Positions 1-5,949 are shown, counted from the stretch's first letter. The stretch: 10,491 nucleotides of DNA from Candidatus Kaiserbacteria bacterium (GCA_003245875.1 QKBW01000006.1:1-10491), one strand, 5' to 3'. The notes: generated by a model not told the origin, from the sequence alone. Program-made: numbers and translations.

Positions 1-1400
1 CTTACAGCAAAATATGCATTTGTATATGCGGTAACAACCTCAGGATTAGAGAGATCCAGCTTATCGAAAAATTCCTGGAAAAGTTTCAAAAACCTGTCAA
101 AGGTCTCGAATTCCTGATTCTCATATACACCAAATACGGTCTTTACGTATCTGCCGTTTCTGTCCTTCTCATAGTCCCCGTGAAGGATGGTCTGATACGC
201 ATTGATTAACTGCAGGACAAATCGATTCTTTTCCTTACTACTATCCACTTCCTGATTGAACTGCTGAAATAGTGTATAAATCTGATCCTCAACCCATTCG
301 GTGTTTGGTTGAGTCAAAGTAAGAGGTCCATTCCCTCGCATCTCATAGTTAAGCTTTAATACCAAAAGCGAATCATTCTCAGCTTGAACCTCTTTATACT
401 GATTGAAAAACCACCAATTTCTTTCCCTGTCGAGGAATTTCTTTTTTTGCACATAGTGGGTTAGTACTAGCGATAGCGTAAGTGGCGCATATACAATCTC
501 CTCCCAATTTTGATTCTTCCGCAAATCTCCGAATAGCGAACCCAGGATCGAAATCGTATTAGCAAGTTTCTGACGTGCATTAAAAACTGCACTTATACTG
601 TTGAATGTATAGTTGCGACGATTTGTCCCTATTTTGATCGCCTCACTCGCATCTCCTGAAAGCCGACCGAATAAACTTTTAGGTTTAAGTATGGTGAGAT
701 AGTGATTCTTGAAAATTAAAATACCTATGAGCGAAAGTGATACGAAAACTACCGACAGGAAGAATGTAAACGATGGATATATATCAATAACATTTATCTT
801 AATCAGTCCATAGAGCATGAACAGGTCTGTAAAAATAAGGAGCTTAAAGAAAAAATTTCCGACTAGCTCGCTATTGATGAAGTCAATCACTTCAGAAGAG
901 TATTTCTCAGTAGTCATCTGAAACGCTACTGCGTACAAAGCAAATATCAAACCTAGAAGCGCAGAAATTGCAGCAATTCCAACACTGAAGAAATCATCAA
1001 TGAAGTCCGATGAAGGAATCTTAAGATACTTTATGTCGGGTAGATGTAGTGAGTATAAGAATGAAGAAATACTCCAATCTACAATAATAGAAAGTGCTAA
1101 TGTAAGCATTAAGTAAAAAAATGTTGACTTTCCTATCTTAGCGAGCTGAAAAGCAATATCCTCTTCCTTGAGGCGATTCTGACGGTTATATTTTTTGACG
1201 CGGACGGTTTCCAAAATCCGTTGATATTTATAATAAACATAACCAAAAACAACTTCGTAAAGCCGTTCAAAAAATGGTCGCTCTCTGTCGGGATCAAGGT
1301 CAAATTCAAAAATGTCTCTTTTTTTCTTAAACTTAGAGAAAAGCAGCTTGAACGGGTAAATGATTATGCGGATAATTATCATGATTCCTAAAATATACAT
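1..1400 (-). CDS. Multi-span membrane protein, DUF2254-like topology (3' end outside window)
   Basis: An open frame of about 466 codons runs off the left edge without a stop, so the C-terminus is missing. The N-terminus is hydrophobic (residues 1-21), followed by a charged stretch (22-90) and four likely membrane helices at about 93-116, 137-161, 181-201 and 209-231. The rest is a soluble, charged, helix-rich region. The segment around 140-172 (small residues, then AFQMTTEKYSS) recalls the DUF2254 membrane family, where a helix precedes a Q-x-S/T-x-x-(Y/F)-S motif; this family call is tentative. The first ATG (1400) has an in-frame TGA 12 bases upstream; a second ATG at 1382 follows AGGA closely and is an alternative start. 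The gene lies downstream of the PIN gene on the same strand and is more AT-rich than genes to the right. Function unknown. Confidence 0.7.
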   Translation of the reverse strand, partial: MYILGIMIIIRIIIYPFKLLFSKFKKKRDIFEFDLDPDRERPFFERLYEVVFGYVYYKYQRILETVRVKKYNRQNRLKEEDIAFQLAKIGKSTFFYLMLTLALSIIVDWSISSFLYSLHLPDIKYLKIPSSDFIDDFFSVGIAAISALLGLIFALYAVAFQMTTEKYSSEVIDFINSELVGNFFFKLLIFTDLFMLYGLIKINVIDIYPSFTFFLSVVFVSLSLIGILIFKNHYLTILKPKSLFGRLSGDASEAIKIGTNRRNYTFNSISAVFNARQKLANTISILGSLFGDLRKNQNWEEIVYAPLTLSLVLTHYVQKKKFLDRERNWWFFNQYKEVQAENDSLLVLKLNYEMRGNGPLTLTQPNTEWVEDQIYTLFQQFNQEVDSSKEKNRFVLQLINAYQTILHGDYEKDRNGRYVKTVFGVYENQEFETFDRFLKLFQEFFDKLDLSNPEVVTAYTNAYFAV

Positions 1401-1409
1401 AATTATGCG

Positions 1410-1601
1410 TCAAAAATCACCAACAGGCGAGGGTCCGCAGAGATTTAAAGACTTACTATTCTTACTTAATATAGATTGTTCTAGATACTCACTGAAAATT
1501 ATTTGACCTAAAAAATAATGACGCCAACTGGCTCGTGTCTCAGAGGACCATACAGGTAACTTCAAATTAAGATTGATATCCTGAGAAATCGGCGCTTCCA
1601 T
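1410..1601 (-). CDS. Small ORF between PIN gene and membrane protein gene, doubtful
   Basis: A 63-codon frame fills the space between the two larger minus-strand genes. It begins inside the last 35 bases of the PIN gene in another frame and ends 9 bases before the ATG of the membrane protein gene, a spacing that would suit a coupled operon. There is no clear ribosome binding site, no membrane segment and no family motif; the product has a mixed composition with aromatic residues in the middle (WRHYFLGQ). It may be a real small protein or simply open space, since without it the gap would be 166 bases. Confidence 0.3.
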   Translation of the reverse strand: MEAPISQDINLNLKLPVWSSETRASWRHYFLGQIIFSEYLEQSILSKNSKSLNLCGPSPVGDF

Positions 1602-2580
1602 TTGTCTGAATTACATACTCAAATGCTAGTTGATCTTGAGAGTCACCCCTATCTTCAGCCTCCACGTCAATGACACGGATCGCCGCATAAAAGCCATTTA
1701 TATTCTGAAGTATGACCACCCCACCCTCGCTTACTCCACGTGCGCGAGATGAAAAGTCGTACTGGCTACCATCAGAGACTTCATTTATGACCTTCACGCC
1801 CTTTGCGAGAGCAATACTATCCACACTCGAACTGTCATTGTAGGCCCATATAGAGACCCCGCTTGCACCAGACCATTTAGTTTCAAAAAGAAATATTCCA
1901 TCTCCAATAACGAAGCTCCCGTTATTGTTATTGTAGTCAAAACTAACCTTCCCCTGCAGTTTCTTATTGTGGTAACCAAAAACAGCTCGATCACTCTGAA
2001 GAGGGACTTTCGTTTGTCGTTCGATCAACTCATGCAAAAAGTTAATACATTGAGCAGGAGTCATAACAACGATTCCCGGAGCGCGCCTAAGTTCAGCAGC
2101 CTTGCGAATAATTGCACCGTCGTCTGTTACGAATACATCACGACCATTAAGGGCATGACCTACTAGATGGTCTATGTCGTTCTGCTTATTTCCGTAACTA
2201 GAACTAGTTGGATTAAGCCCGCCCGGAAAAACAATCTTCTGGACGTCGTCAGCTAAACGATCGCTTTTCTCACTAGCATAAACATCTCCCCTGTCCCATT
2301 TAGAAACATTAAAGCGAGCCACTGTACCAACCACAGGAAACATCTTGATCTGCCTCAATAGATCAGCCCTACGTTTAATATCTCGATCATTCTCGAGATC
2401 TGCTTCGACGCGTGTTGTGATTGCAATCTCAACATCACCAGCTAGCCCTAGTCTGACAATTTCATACAGCTCATCAACTGAGGTTGCAGTAGTTGATCGG
2501 ATATCTAGCAAGTTGATGATGCAGTTGTTATCAAGTGTAATCTTGGGACGTTCTTTCACAGGAAGAATTTTATCACTCAT
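1567..2580 (-). CDS. PIN-domain ribonuclease-like protein with beta-rich C-terminal domain
   Basis: The first ~185 residues (counted from ATG 2580) have the PIN nuclease pattern: ITLDNN near residue 17, an acidic cluster TTRVEADLE at 55-63, KQNDIDHL at 132-139 and FVTDDG at 150-155. The likely metal-binding acids are D17, E59 or D61, D137 and D153. PIN domains usually cut RNA, with two Mg or Mn ions. Residues ~195-337 are rich in Gly, Asn, Ser and Val and look like beta strands; I do not recognise this domain. The frame stays open to an ATG at 2640, but that extension would translate a tRNA-like remnant (2593-2613), so the ATG at 2580 is preferred. No adjacent antitoxin is obvious: the protein is much longer than VapC toxins (~130 residues) and may be a stand-alone or defence nuclease. 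The downstream neighbours are a possible small ORF and a membrane protein. Confidence 0.75.
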   Translation of the reverse strand: MSDKILPVKERPKITLDNNCIINLLDIRSTTATSVDELYEIVRLGLAGDVEIAITTRVEADLENDRDIKRRADLLRQIKMFPVVGTVARFNVSKWDRGDVYASEKSDRLADDVQKIVFPGGLNPTSSSYGNKQNDIDHLVGHALNGRDVFVTDDGAIIRKAAELRRAPGIVVMTPAQCINFLHELIERQTKVPLQSDRAVFGYHNKKLQGKVSFDYNNNNGSFVIGDGIFLFETKWSGASGVSIWAYNDSSSVDSIALAKGVKVINEVSDGSQYDFSSRARGVSEGGVVILQNINGFYAAIRVIDVEAEDRGDSQDQLAFEYVIQTNGSADFSGYQS

Positions 2581-2592
2581 CACGAATAAATA

Positions 2593-2613
2593 GGGCCCTC
2601 TGAGACTCGAACC
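2593..2613 (-). repeat. Degenerate tRNA 3'-end (T-arm) remnant
   Basis: On the minus strand this reads GGTTCGAGTC followed by a run ending in GGGCCC, the layout of a T-loop and acceptor end. The 5' half needed for a tRNA is absent and the T-stem does not pair, so it is not a functional tRNA. Plus-strand TCT..G.CTCGAAC resembles the remnant at 4693-4711 (14 of 17 bases). It lies directly upstream of the preferred PIN start. Confidence 0.45.
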
Positions 2614-2705
2614 GATTTCGTGGCCTAAAATATAGAGCACGAAATGACCCGTCTAGGTCGCTCATGTAGCGCCTCCAAAATATCCTTTGTTTACTTGATG
2701 TGTCC

Positions 2706-2726
2706 TGGTCACAATACCAGTGACCA
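2706..2726. repeat. 7-bp inverted repeat between tRNA-like remnants
   Basis: TGGTCAC (2706-2712) and GTGACCA (2720-2726) are perfect inverted repeats around a 7-base loop. They lie in the gene-free interval 2614-2790 beside the tRNA-Gln-like remnant. No T-run follows on either strand, so a terminator is unlikely; a protein-binding site is possible. Confidence 0.4.
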
Positions 2727-2730
2727 TGAG

Positions 2731-2762
2731 TGCTGCCGCGCTAGGATTCGAACCGTCTCGGT
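2731..2762 (-). repeat. tRNA-Gln 3'-end duplicate (possible att scar)
   Basis: Aligned with the intact tRNA-Gln at 4839-4867, this matches TGCTGCC (7/7), then a 5-base variable block (1/5), AGGATTCGAACC (12/12), a 3-base insertion, and TCGGT (5/5): 25 of 29 aligned bases. The match covers the acceptor end, the whole T-arm and 2 bases past the tRNA 3' end, in the same orientation as the tRNA gene. The 5' tRNA half is absent. This is what integration at a tRNA 3' end leaves behind; with the remnant at 4693-4711 it brackets the two ASCH genes. Confidence 0.6.
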
Positions 2763-2791
2763 CTAGAACTTATGTCGACTAATAAAATGGC

Positions 2792-2820
2792 TTGTTTTAT
2801 GGTCTTTTTTACGATATAGT
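2792..2820 (+). promoter_or_regulatory. Promoter of the small ASCH gene
   Basis: TTGTTT (2792-2797) and TATAGT (2815-2820) are separated by 17 bases. Transcription would start near 2827, only about 4 bases before the ATG at 2831, predicting an almost leaderless mRNA. No Shine-Dalgarno sequence is present. Confidence 0.55.
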
Positions 2821-2830
2821 TTGACCAACT

Positions 2831-3172
2831 ATGCAACAGCACCAAATGAAACTGGCTACGGAGCCATACAACAACATCGCATCAGGCAAGAAAGTGATTG
2901 AGAGCCGTCTTTTTGATGAAAAACGACAGACGATTGCCATTGGAGACCAGATTGTTTTCAGCGAGAACGACAAGCCGGAGAATAATGTGACTACGGTGGT
3001 GAAAGGATTGTTGCGCTACCAAACCTTCAAGGAACTCTTTGCGGACCACGAACCATCTCTTTTTGGGGAAGAGAGCCGTGATTTTCTTTTGAACCAAATA
3101 AAACAGTTTTATCCTGATGAAGACGAGCAGAAGTACGGTGTCATCGGCATCCGCCTCGAACTCATTGACTAA
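2831..3172 (+). CDS. ASCH-domain protein
   Basis: A 113-residue single-domain protein. MKLATEPYNNIASGKKVIE followed by SRLFDEKR, then IAIGDQIVF, is the N-terminal signature of small ASCH proteins (consensus M-L-x-P-F-x-x-I-x-x-G-x-K-x-x-E-x-R-L-x-D-x-K-R-x-x-I-x-x-G-D-x-I-x-F), and YGVIGIRLEL is the usual last strand. ASCH domains have the PUA-like fold and are predicted to bind RNA; one member, YqfB, hydrolyses N4-acetylcytidine. The substrate here is unknown. The second Met (residue 6) is where many relatives begin, but neither start has an SD and the promoter position favours 2831. The stop overlaps the -35 box of the next gene, which also carries a C-terminal ASCH domain. Confidence 0.85.
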   Translation: MQQHQMKLATEPYNNIASGKKVIESRLFDEKRQTIAIGDQIVFSENDKPENNVTTVVKGLLRYQTFKELFADHEPSLFGEESRDFLLNQIKQFYPDEDEQKYGVIGIRLELID

Positions 3173-3193
3173 ATAGTTTTTATATTGTAGTAT
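3165..3193 (+). promoter_or_regulatory. Promoter of the GNAT-ASCH gene
   Basis: TTGACT (3165-3170) lies over the last codons of the small ASCH gene and TAGTAT (3188-3193) follows after 17 bases. Start of transcription would be near 3200, giving a leader of about 90 bases. TTGACT is 5/6 to consensus, TAGTAT 4/6. Confidence 0.5.
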
Positions 3194-3202
3194 CCAGTGC
3201 GT

Positions 3203-3256
3203 ACCCATCGGTGGGTGCGTCAACCTTTTTGTCGCTCAAGGAACCACAGTGGTTCC
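3203..3256 (+). promoter_or_regulatory. Structured mRNA leader of the GNAT-ASCH gene
   Basis: Two hairpins precede the ribosome binding site: ACCCA/TGGGT around TCGG (3203-3216), and GGAACCA/TGGTTCC around CAG (3240-3256, 7-bp perfect stem). The SD AAAGGAG (3274-3280) is followed by TTCC, so GTTCC at 3280-3284 could instead pair with GGAAC at 3240-3244 and touch the SD. Long structured leaders are absent from other genes here. Regulation is inference; no known riboswitch class is recognised. Confidence 0.4.
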
Positions 3257-3289
3257 CCTGCGGCAAATCAAAGAAAGGAGTTCCTTGCA

Positions 3290-4618
3290 ATGATACGAGT
3301 ACGAAGAGTTCGGCTCGATGATTTGCCTGTCGTGGCGGAGATGATGCACTCGCATCTTGACCCGTTCTACGGCGGCGACCATCGGGCGCACGCAAAGCGC
3401 ATCGTCGAAACTGCCTCCAAAGGCAACAAAGACAAGAAGGGTCACTTTTCGGCTGAACAGCTGATGTACGTGGCGGTGGATGATGAAGATGGCAACATCG
3501 TCGGCATCCTCAACTTCGTGTCCAAGTACCAAGGCACGGTCAAAATCAGCCCTCTGATTGTCCGTGAGGAAGCAAGAGGCAAAGGTGTCAGTCGTATGCT
3601 CCTCCGCAAACTCGATGAGTATGCGAAGAAGTATCGGGTCAGGCAGGTCTACTGCACTGTCTCGGCGAAGAACACCCTCGCCTTGAGTTTCTTCTTGGCA
3701 CACGGCTATGTCCGCGCAGGTGTCGCCAGTCGGCACTATCGGGTGGACATTGACGAGGTGATGCTCTACAAAATCGTGGAGCACGACGGCATCTACCCAG
3801 AGGAACGCACCATCTCGGTCCGTCCGCTTGAAAAGGCGGATGAACAGCAGGTGCGTCATCTGGTCATCAGCCGTCTTTCGCCCTACTTCAACGGCATTGA
3901 TGACCGTTGGGTAACGGCTCTCTTCGAGGGCTATGCCAGAAAGGACACCCGCGACCCCAATGAGAAATACAAACTCATCTGGGTGGCGAAGACCCCTGAC
4001 GGCACGGTTCTCGGAGTTGCCGCCGCAACCCCGAAGAAAGGCGAACCCGTCAAACTGATGCCGCTCGTCGCCGAAGACATACAGGCATTCTCCGCTCTCG
4101 TGGCGGAACTGCCAAACCACCTTCGGGAATACGGGCACAAACTCTACACTCATACCGTCCCCACGAGTGTGGAAGTCGAAACGTTCCAACATCACGGTTG
4201 GCGCATCGAGGCGATGATGCCCGAAGCGTACAAGCGTGGCGTTGTCACACAACAATGGGGACTTGTAATGGAGAACACAGTTATGAGAATGATGCGCGTC
4301 AAACGTCAGTACTTCAACGCCATTCTGGCAGGCACGAAACCTCTTGAGGTTCGTGTCGGCTATGGCAACATCAAGAGCATCAAGAAGGGCGAGCACATTC
4401 GTCTGGAATGCGGTCGCCACTTCGGCATTGTCGAAGTTGCGGATGTCCGCACCTATCCGACGTTCGCCGAAATGCTCAAGAACGAGAAGGCGGGACACAT
4501 CGTCCCCGACGACCCCGCAGGGGCACTCAACATCCTTCGGAGCATCTATCCGAAGGAGAAGGAAGACCTCGGTGTGTACGTCTTCCAACTCAAGGTCATC
4601 AAGAAGTCGAACGGTTAA
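3290..4618 (+). CDS. GNAT-GNAT-ASCH fusion protein (acetyltransferase fused to an ASCH domain)
   Basis: A 442-residue protein starting at ATG 3290, 9 bases after AAAGGAG; the frame is open 31 codons further upstream, but that part lies in the hairpin leader. Residues 1-162 are a GNAT N-acetyltransferase domain: strand ISPLIV, then the acetyl-CoA loop R96-G-K-G99-V-S101 and helix MLLRKLDEYAKK, then SAKNTLALSFFLAHGY typical of the last helix and strand. Residues ~174-330 look like a second, degenerate GNAT unit (TISVRPLEKADEQQVRHLV start; no clear acetyl-CoA loop). Residues 332-438 are an ASCH domain (MRVKRQYFNAILAGTKPLE, IKKGEHIRL, IYPKEKEDLGVYVFQL). GNAT enzymes move acetyl from acetyl-CoA to an amine; ASCH suggests an RNA or nucleoside ligand, so acetylation or de-acetylation of RNA is a reasonable guess. 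The gene is richer in G+C (mid-50s % in sampled lines) than the PIN (~48) and membrane protein (~38) genes, hinting at separate origin. Confidence 0.85.
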   Translation: MIRVRRVRLDDLPVVAEMMHSHLDPFYGGDHRAHAKRIVETASKGNKDKKGHFSAEQLMYVAVDDEDGNIVGILNFVSKYQGTVKISPLIVREEARGKGVSRMLLRKLDEYAKKYRVRQVYCTVSAKNTLALSFFLAHGYVRAGVASRHYRVDIDEVMLYKIVEHDGIYPEERTISVRPLEKADEQQVRHLVISRLSPYFNGIDDRWVTALFEGYARKDTRDPNEKYKLIWVAKTPDGTVLGVAAATPKKGEPVKLMPLVAEDIQAFSALVAELPNHLREYGHKLYTHTVPTSVEVETFQHHGWRIEAMMPEAYKRGVVTQQWGLVMENTVMRMMRVKRQYFNAILAGTKPLEVRVGYGNIKSIKKGEHIRLECGRHFGIVEVADVRTYPTFAEMLKNEKAGHIVPDDPAGALNILRSIYPKEKEDLGVYVFQLKVIKKSNG

Positions 4619-4647
4619 CCGCCGTCTAACCCACTGAAGACACCCTC

Positions 4648-4684
4648 AGTCCGATACCCCTCAAAAGGTATCGGGCTTTTTCTA
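4648..4684 (+). terminator. Rho-independent terminator after the GNAT-ASCH gene
   Basis: CCGATACC (4651-4658) pairs with GGTATCGG (4667-4674) around an 8-base loop; A-T, G-C and T-G pairs lengthen the stem to 11. It is followed by TTTTT (4677-4681) and lies 30 bases past the stop codon. Confidence 0.85.
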
Positions 4685-4692
4685 TAAAAAAA

Positions 4693-4711
4693 CCGTCTAG
4701 GACTCGAACTC
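4693..4711 (-). repeat. Degenerate tRNA 3'-end remnant next to tRNA-Gln
   Basis: Plus-strand CCGTCTAGGACTCGAACTC aligns with tRNA-Gln 3' end CCGACAAGGATTCGAACCTC with three substitutions and one missing base, in the same orientation. No 5' half is present. A weaker T-loop-like piece, TTCGAGCCC, follows at 4763-4771. Between them an AT-rich 9-bp inverted repeat (AAAATAACT 4714-4722 with AGTTATTTT 4731-4739) is the only other structure in the stretch 4685-4840; no ORF of note is seen there. Confidence 0.5.
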
Positions 4712-4840
4712 ACAAAATAACTTTAAATATAGTTATTTTTATTTCGCGAAAATACACGAAAATTCGAGCCCATGACTCGTTCTGAAAATACATTGCAAAA
4801 TATGGCGATTTTAGGAGACTCGGTCGGTCTCACTACTCTG

Positions 4841-4911
4841 CTGCCCGACAAGGATTCGAACCTCGGTTACCTGGGCCAGAACCAGGCGTCCTACCACTAG
4901 ACGATCGGGCA
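4841..4911 (-). tRNA. tRNA-Gln (anticodon CUG)
   Basis: All arms fold on the minus strand. The acceptor TGCCCGA/TCGGGCA has seven Watson-Crick pairs. The D-arm has GTCT/GGAC. The anticodon stem CCTGG/CCAGG closes the loop TTCTGGC, with CTG at positions 34-36. The variable loop is 4 bases, and the T-arm CGAGG/CCTTG has loop TTCGAAT. The discriminator base is G. CCA is not encoded (CAG follows), so it must be added by a CCA-adding enzyme. The U at position 1 and the overall layout resemble bacterial tRNA-Gln. Its 3' end points to the accessory region at left, where copies of that end occur. Confidence 0.95.
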
Positions 4912-4926
4912 AAATGGAACCAACAA

Positions 4927-4935
4927 AGTATCACA
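4927..4935 (-). promoter_or_regulatory. Possible -10 element of tRNA-Gln
   Basis: On the minus strand TGT-GATACT gives an extended -10 box (TGn then a 4/6 hexamer) whose start site would fall near 4920, 9 bases before the tRNA. No good -35 box is seen. It overlaps a small inverted repeat ATCAC-AAAA-GTGAT (4930-4943). Confidence 0.35.
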
Positions 4936-5015
4936 AAAGTGATGTCTCGTAAACTCATCGCTTGCGTAATTTGACAAAGTTTTTAAGTTCTTAAGCATTT
5001 TCGGCTATGAAATAC

Positions 5016-5024
5016 TGATACAAT
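5016..5024 (+). promoter_or_regulatory. Extended -10 promoter of the DUF2202 gene
   Basis: TGA-TACAAT is an extended -10 element; the start site would be near 5031, giving a leader of about 37 bases. A TTGACA at 4971-4976 is too far away to be its -35 box. No Shine-Dalgarno sequence precedes the ATG at 5068. Confidence 0.5.
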
Positions 5025-5067
5025 ACGTACGTAATAAGCGTGATAGTAATTGTAATGTAAATAAAAT

Positions 5068-5889
5068 ATGAATATTCCAGCAATAATTGCCGGTGTAGTG
5101 GCGTTCTTTGTAGGCGGTTTCACCGGAGCCGGTATCGCTGAAAACCAGGGCCAACAATGGGGTCAAAATGATGATGTTACTCAGCAGAGCCAAAATAATG
5201 GACAAGGCGTACGTGCGGGTCAAAGCGATGATTGGAGCATGCCCATCGCTGATGATTTTGTTTCTAACCGCCCATTGGTGGACACTCTGCCGATGCAAGA
5301 TCTTAGTCAAGACGAAAAAGACGGGCTTTTGTATATGCGTGAGGAGGAAAAGCTTGCCCGCGATGTATACTCGACACTCTATGATAAGTGGCAGCTGCCG
5401 GTATTTACTAATATTGCTCAAAGTGAGCAGACACACACAGAGTCAGTACGAAATCTTTTGGACAAATACGAATTAACAGATCCGGTTACCGATGATTCAA
5501 TTGGTGTGTTCGTTAACAGTGACCTTCAGGCGCTCTACAACAATCTGGTAGCCGAAGGTTCACAATCAGTAGAAGCAGCATTGCGTGTCGGTGCCACGAT
5601 TGAAGACCTTGACATTAAAGACCTGCAAGACCGTTTGGCCAGAACAGACAATGAAGACATCGCTTTGGTGTACAACAATCTGGAACGCGGTTCACGCAAT
5701 CACTTACGTTCGTTTGTAAAACAATTGACTGCTTACGGTGCAACATACGAGCCACAGTACATTTCCGTTGATGACTACAATAGCATCGTTACCTCAAACC
5801 GTGAGGCAGGCGACAGCTTAGGTGGACAGAATGGTAATGGACAAGGTATGACCGGTGGCCGTGGCTGGGGTCAAGGAAAGAACCGCTAA
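5068..5889 (+). CDS. DUF2202 ferritin-like protein, membrane-anchored or exported
   Basis: A 273-residue protein with a glycine-rich hydrophobic N-terminus (residues 4-24), probably an uncleaved anchor or signal sequence. A Gln/Asn/Gly-rich linker follows (25-55), then the DUF2202 domain (~78-222). This domain is a four-helix ferritin-like bundle, and its candidate metal ligands are visible: REEEKLARDVY (91-101), SEQTHTESV (119-127), IEDLDIKDL (178-186) and LERGSRNHLRSF (205-216). The family is found in archaea and bacteria; metal or redox roles are assumed but not proven. The C-terminal tail (~251-273) is again Gly/Gln/Asn-rich with few charges. The gene is monocistronic, with its own promoter and a strong shared terminator, and converges on the phosphatase gene. 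Confidence 0.85.
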   Translation: MNIPAIIAGVVAFFVGGFTGAGIAENQGQQWGQNDDVTQQSQNNGQGVRAGQSDDWSMPIADDFVSNRPLVDTLPMQDLSQDEKDGLLYMREEEKLARDVYSTLYDKWQLPVFTNIAQSEQTHTESVRNLLDKYELTDPVTDDSIGVFVNSDLQALYNNLVAEGSQSVEAALRVGATIEDLDIKDLQDRLARTDNEDIALVYNNLERGSRNHLRSFVKQLTAYGATYEPQYISVDDYNSIVTSNREAGDSLGGQNGNGQGMTGGRGWGQGKNR

Positions 5890-5904
5890 GATCTCTATCT
5901 CTGC

Positions 5905-5949
5905 AAATAAAGAAAATGAGTCGCTGGTAGCGACTCATTTTCTTTATTT
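5905..5949. terminator. Bidirectional terminator between convergent genes
   Basis: A perfect 21-bp inverted repeat (5905-5925 and 5929-5949) around the triloop GGT. The GC core AGTCGCT is flanked by A-rich and T-rich arms, so it can end transcription both ways. The right arm contains the TAA stop of the phosphatase gene (5944-5946), so both converging genes share one compact element. Confidence 0.9.

Noticed and set aside
2581..2640. Upstream extension of the PIN frame by 20 codons
   Set aside because: It would translate the tRNA-like remnant at 2593-2613, and the PIN fold does not need it. ATG 2580 is preferred, though its promoter is weak.
2593..2762. Complete tRNA genes at the TTCGA-containing pieces
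   Set aside because: No D-arm or anticodon arm can be folded on the 5' side and the T-stems do not pair, so these are remnants only.
3197..3289. Upstream extension of the GNAT-ASCH frame by 31 codons
   Set aside because: The stretch codes for an Arg/Ser-rich peptide over two leader hairpins, while the strong AAAGGAG SD is correctly spaced for ATG 3290, where the GNAT fold begins.
3236..4588. A 450-codon open frame on the minus strand opposite the GNAT-ASCH gene
   Set aside because: It has no recognisable domain and is rich in His, Asp and Val, as expected from the reverse of a G+C-rich gene. The plus-strand frame has clear GNAT and ASCH motifs, an SD and a terminator.
2593..4771. Integron attC sites or a CRISPR array
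   Set aside because: No paired core sites or integrase typical of integrons are seen, and the repeats are few, diverged and unevenly spaced, so CRISPR is excluded.
4890..4906. CTAGACG in the tRNA D-arm as a further copy of the CCGTCTAGG word
   Set aside because: It is in the opposite orientation and only 7 bases long; chance is a sufficient explanation.
5005..5436. A 143-codon minus-strand frame opposite the DUF2202 gene
   Set aside because: The plus-strand frame has the full DUF2202 motif set, and the antisense frame has no family features and no promoter.
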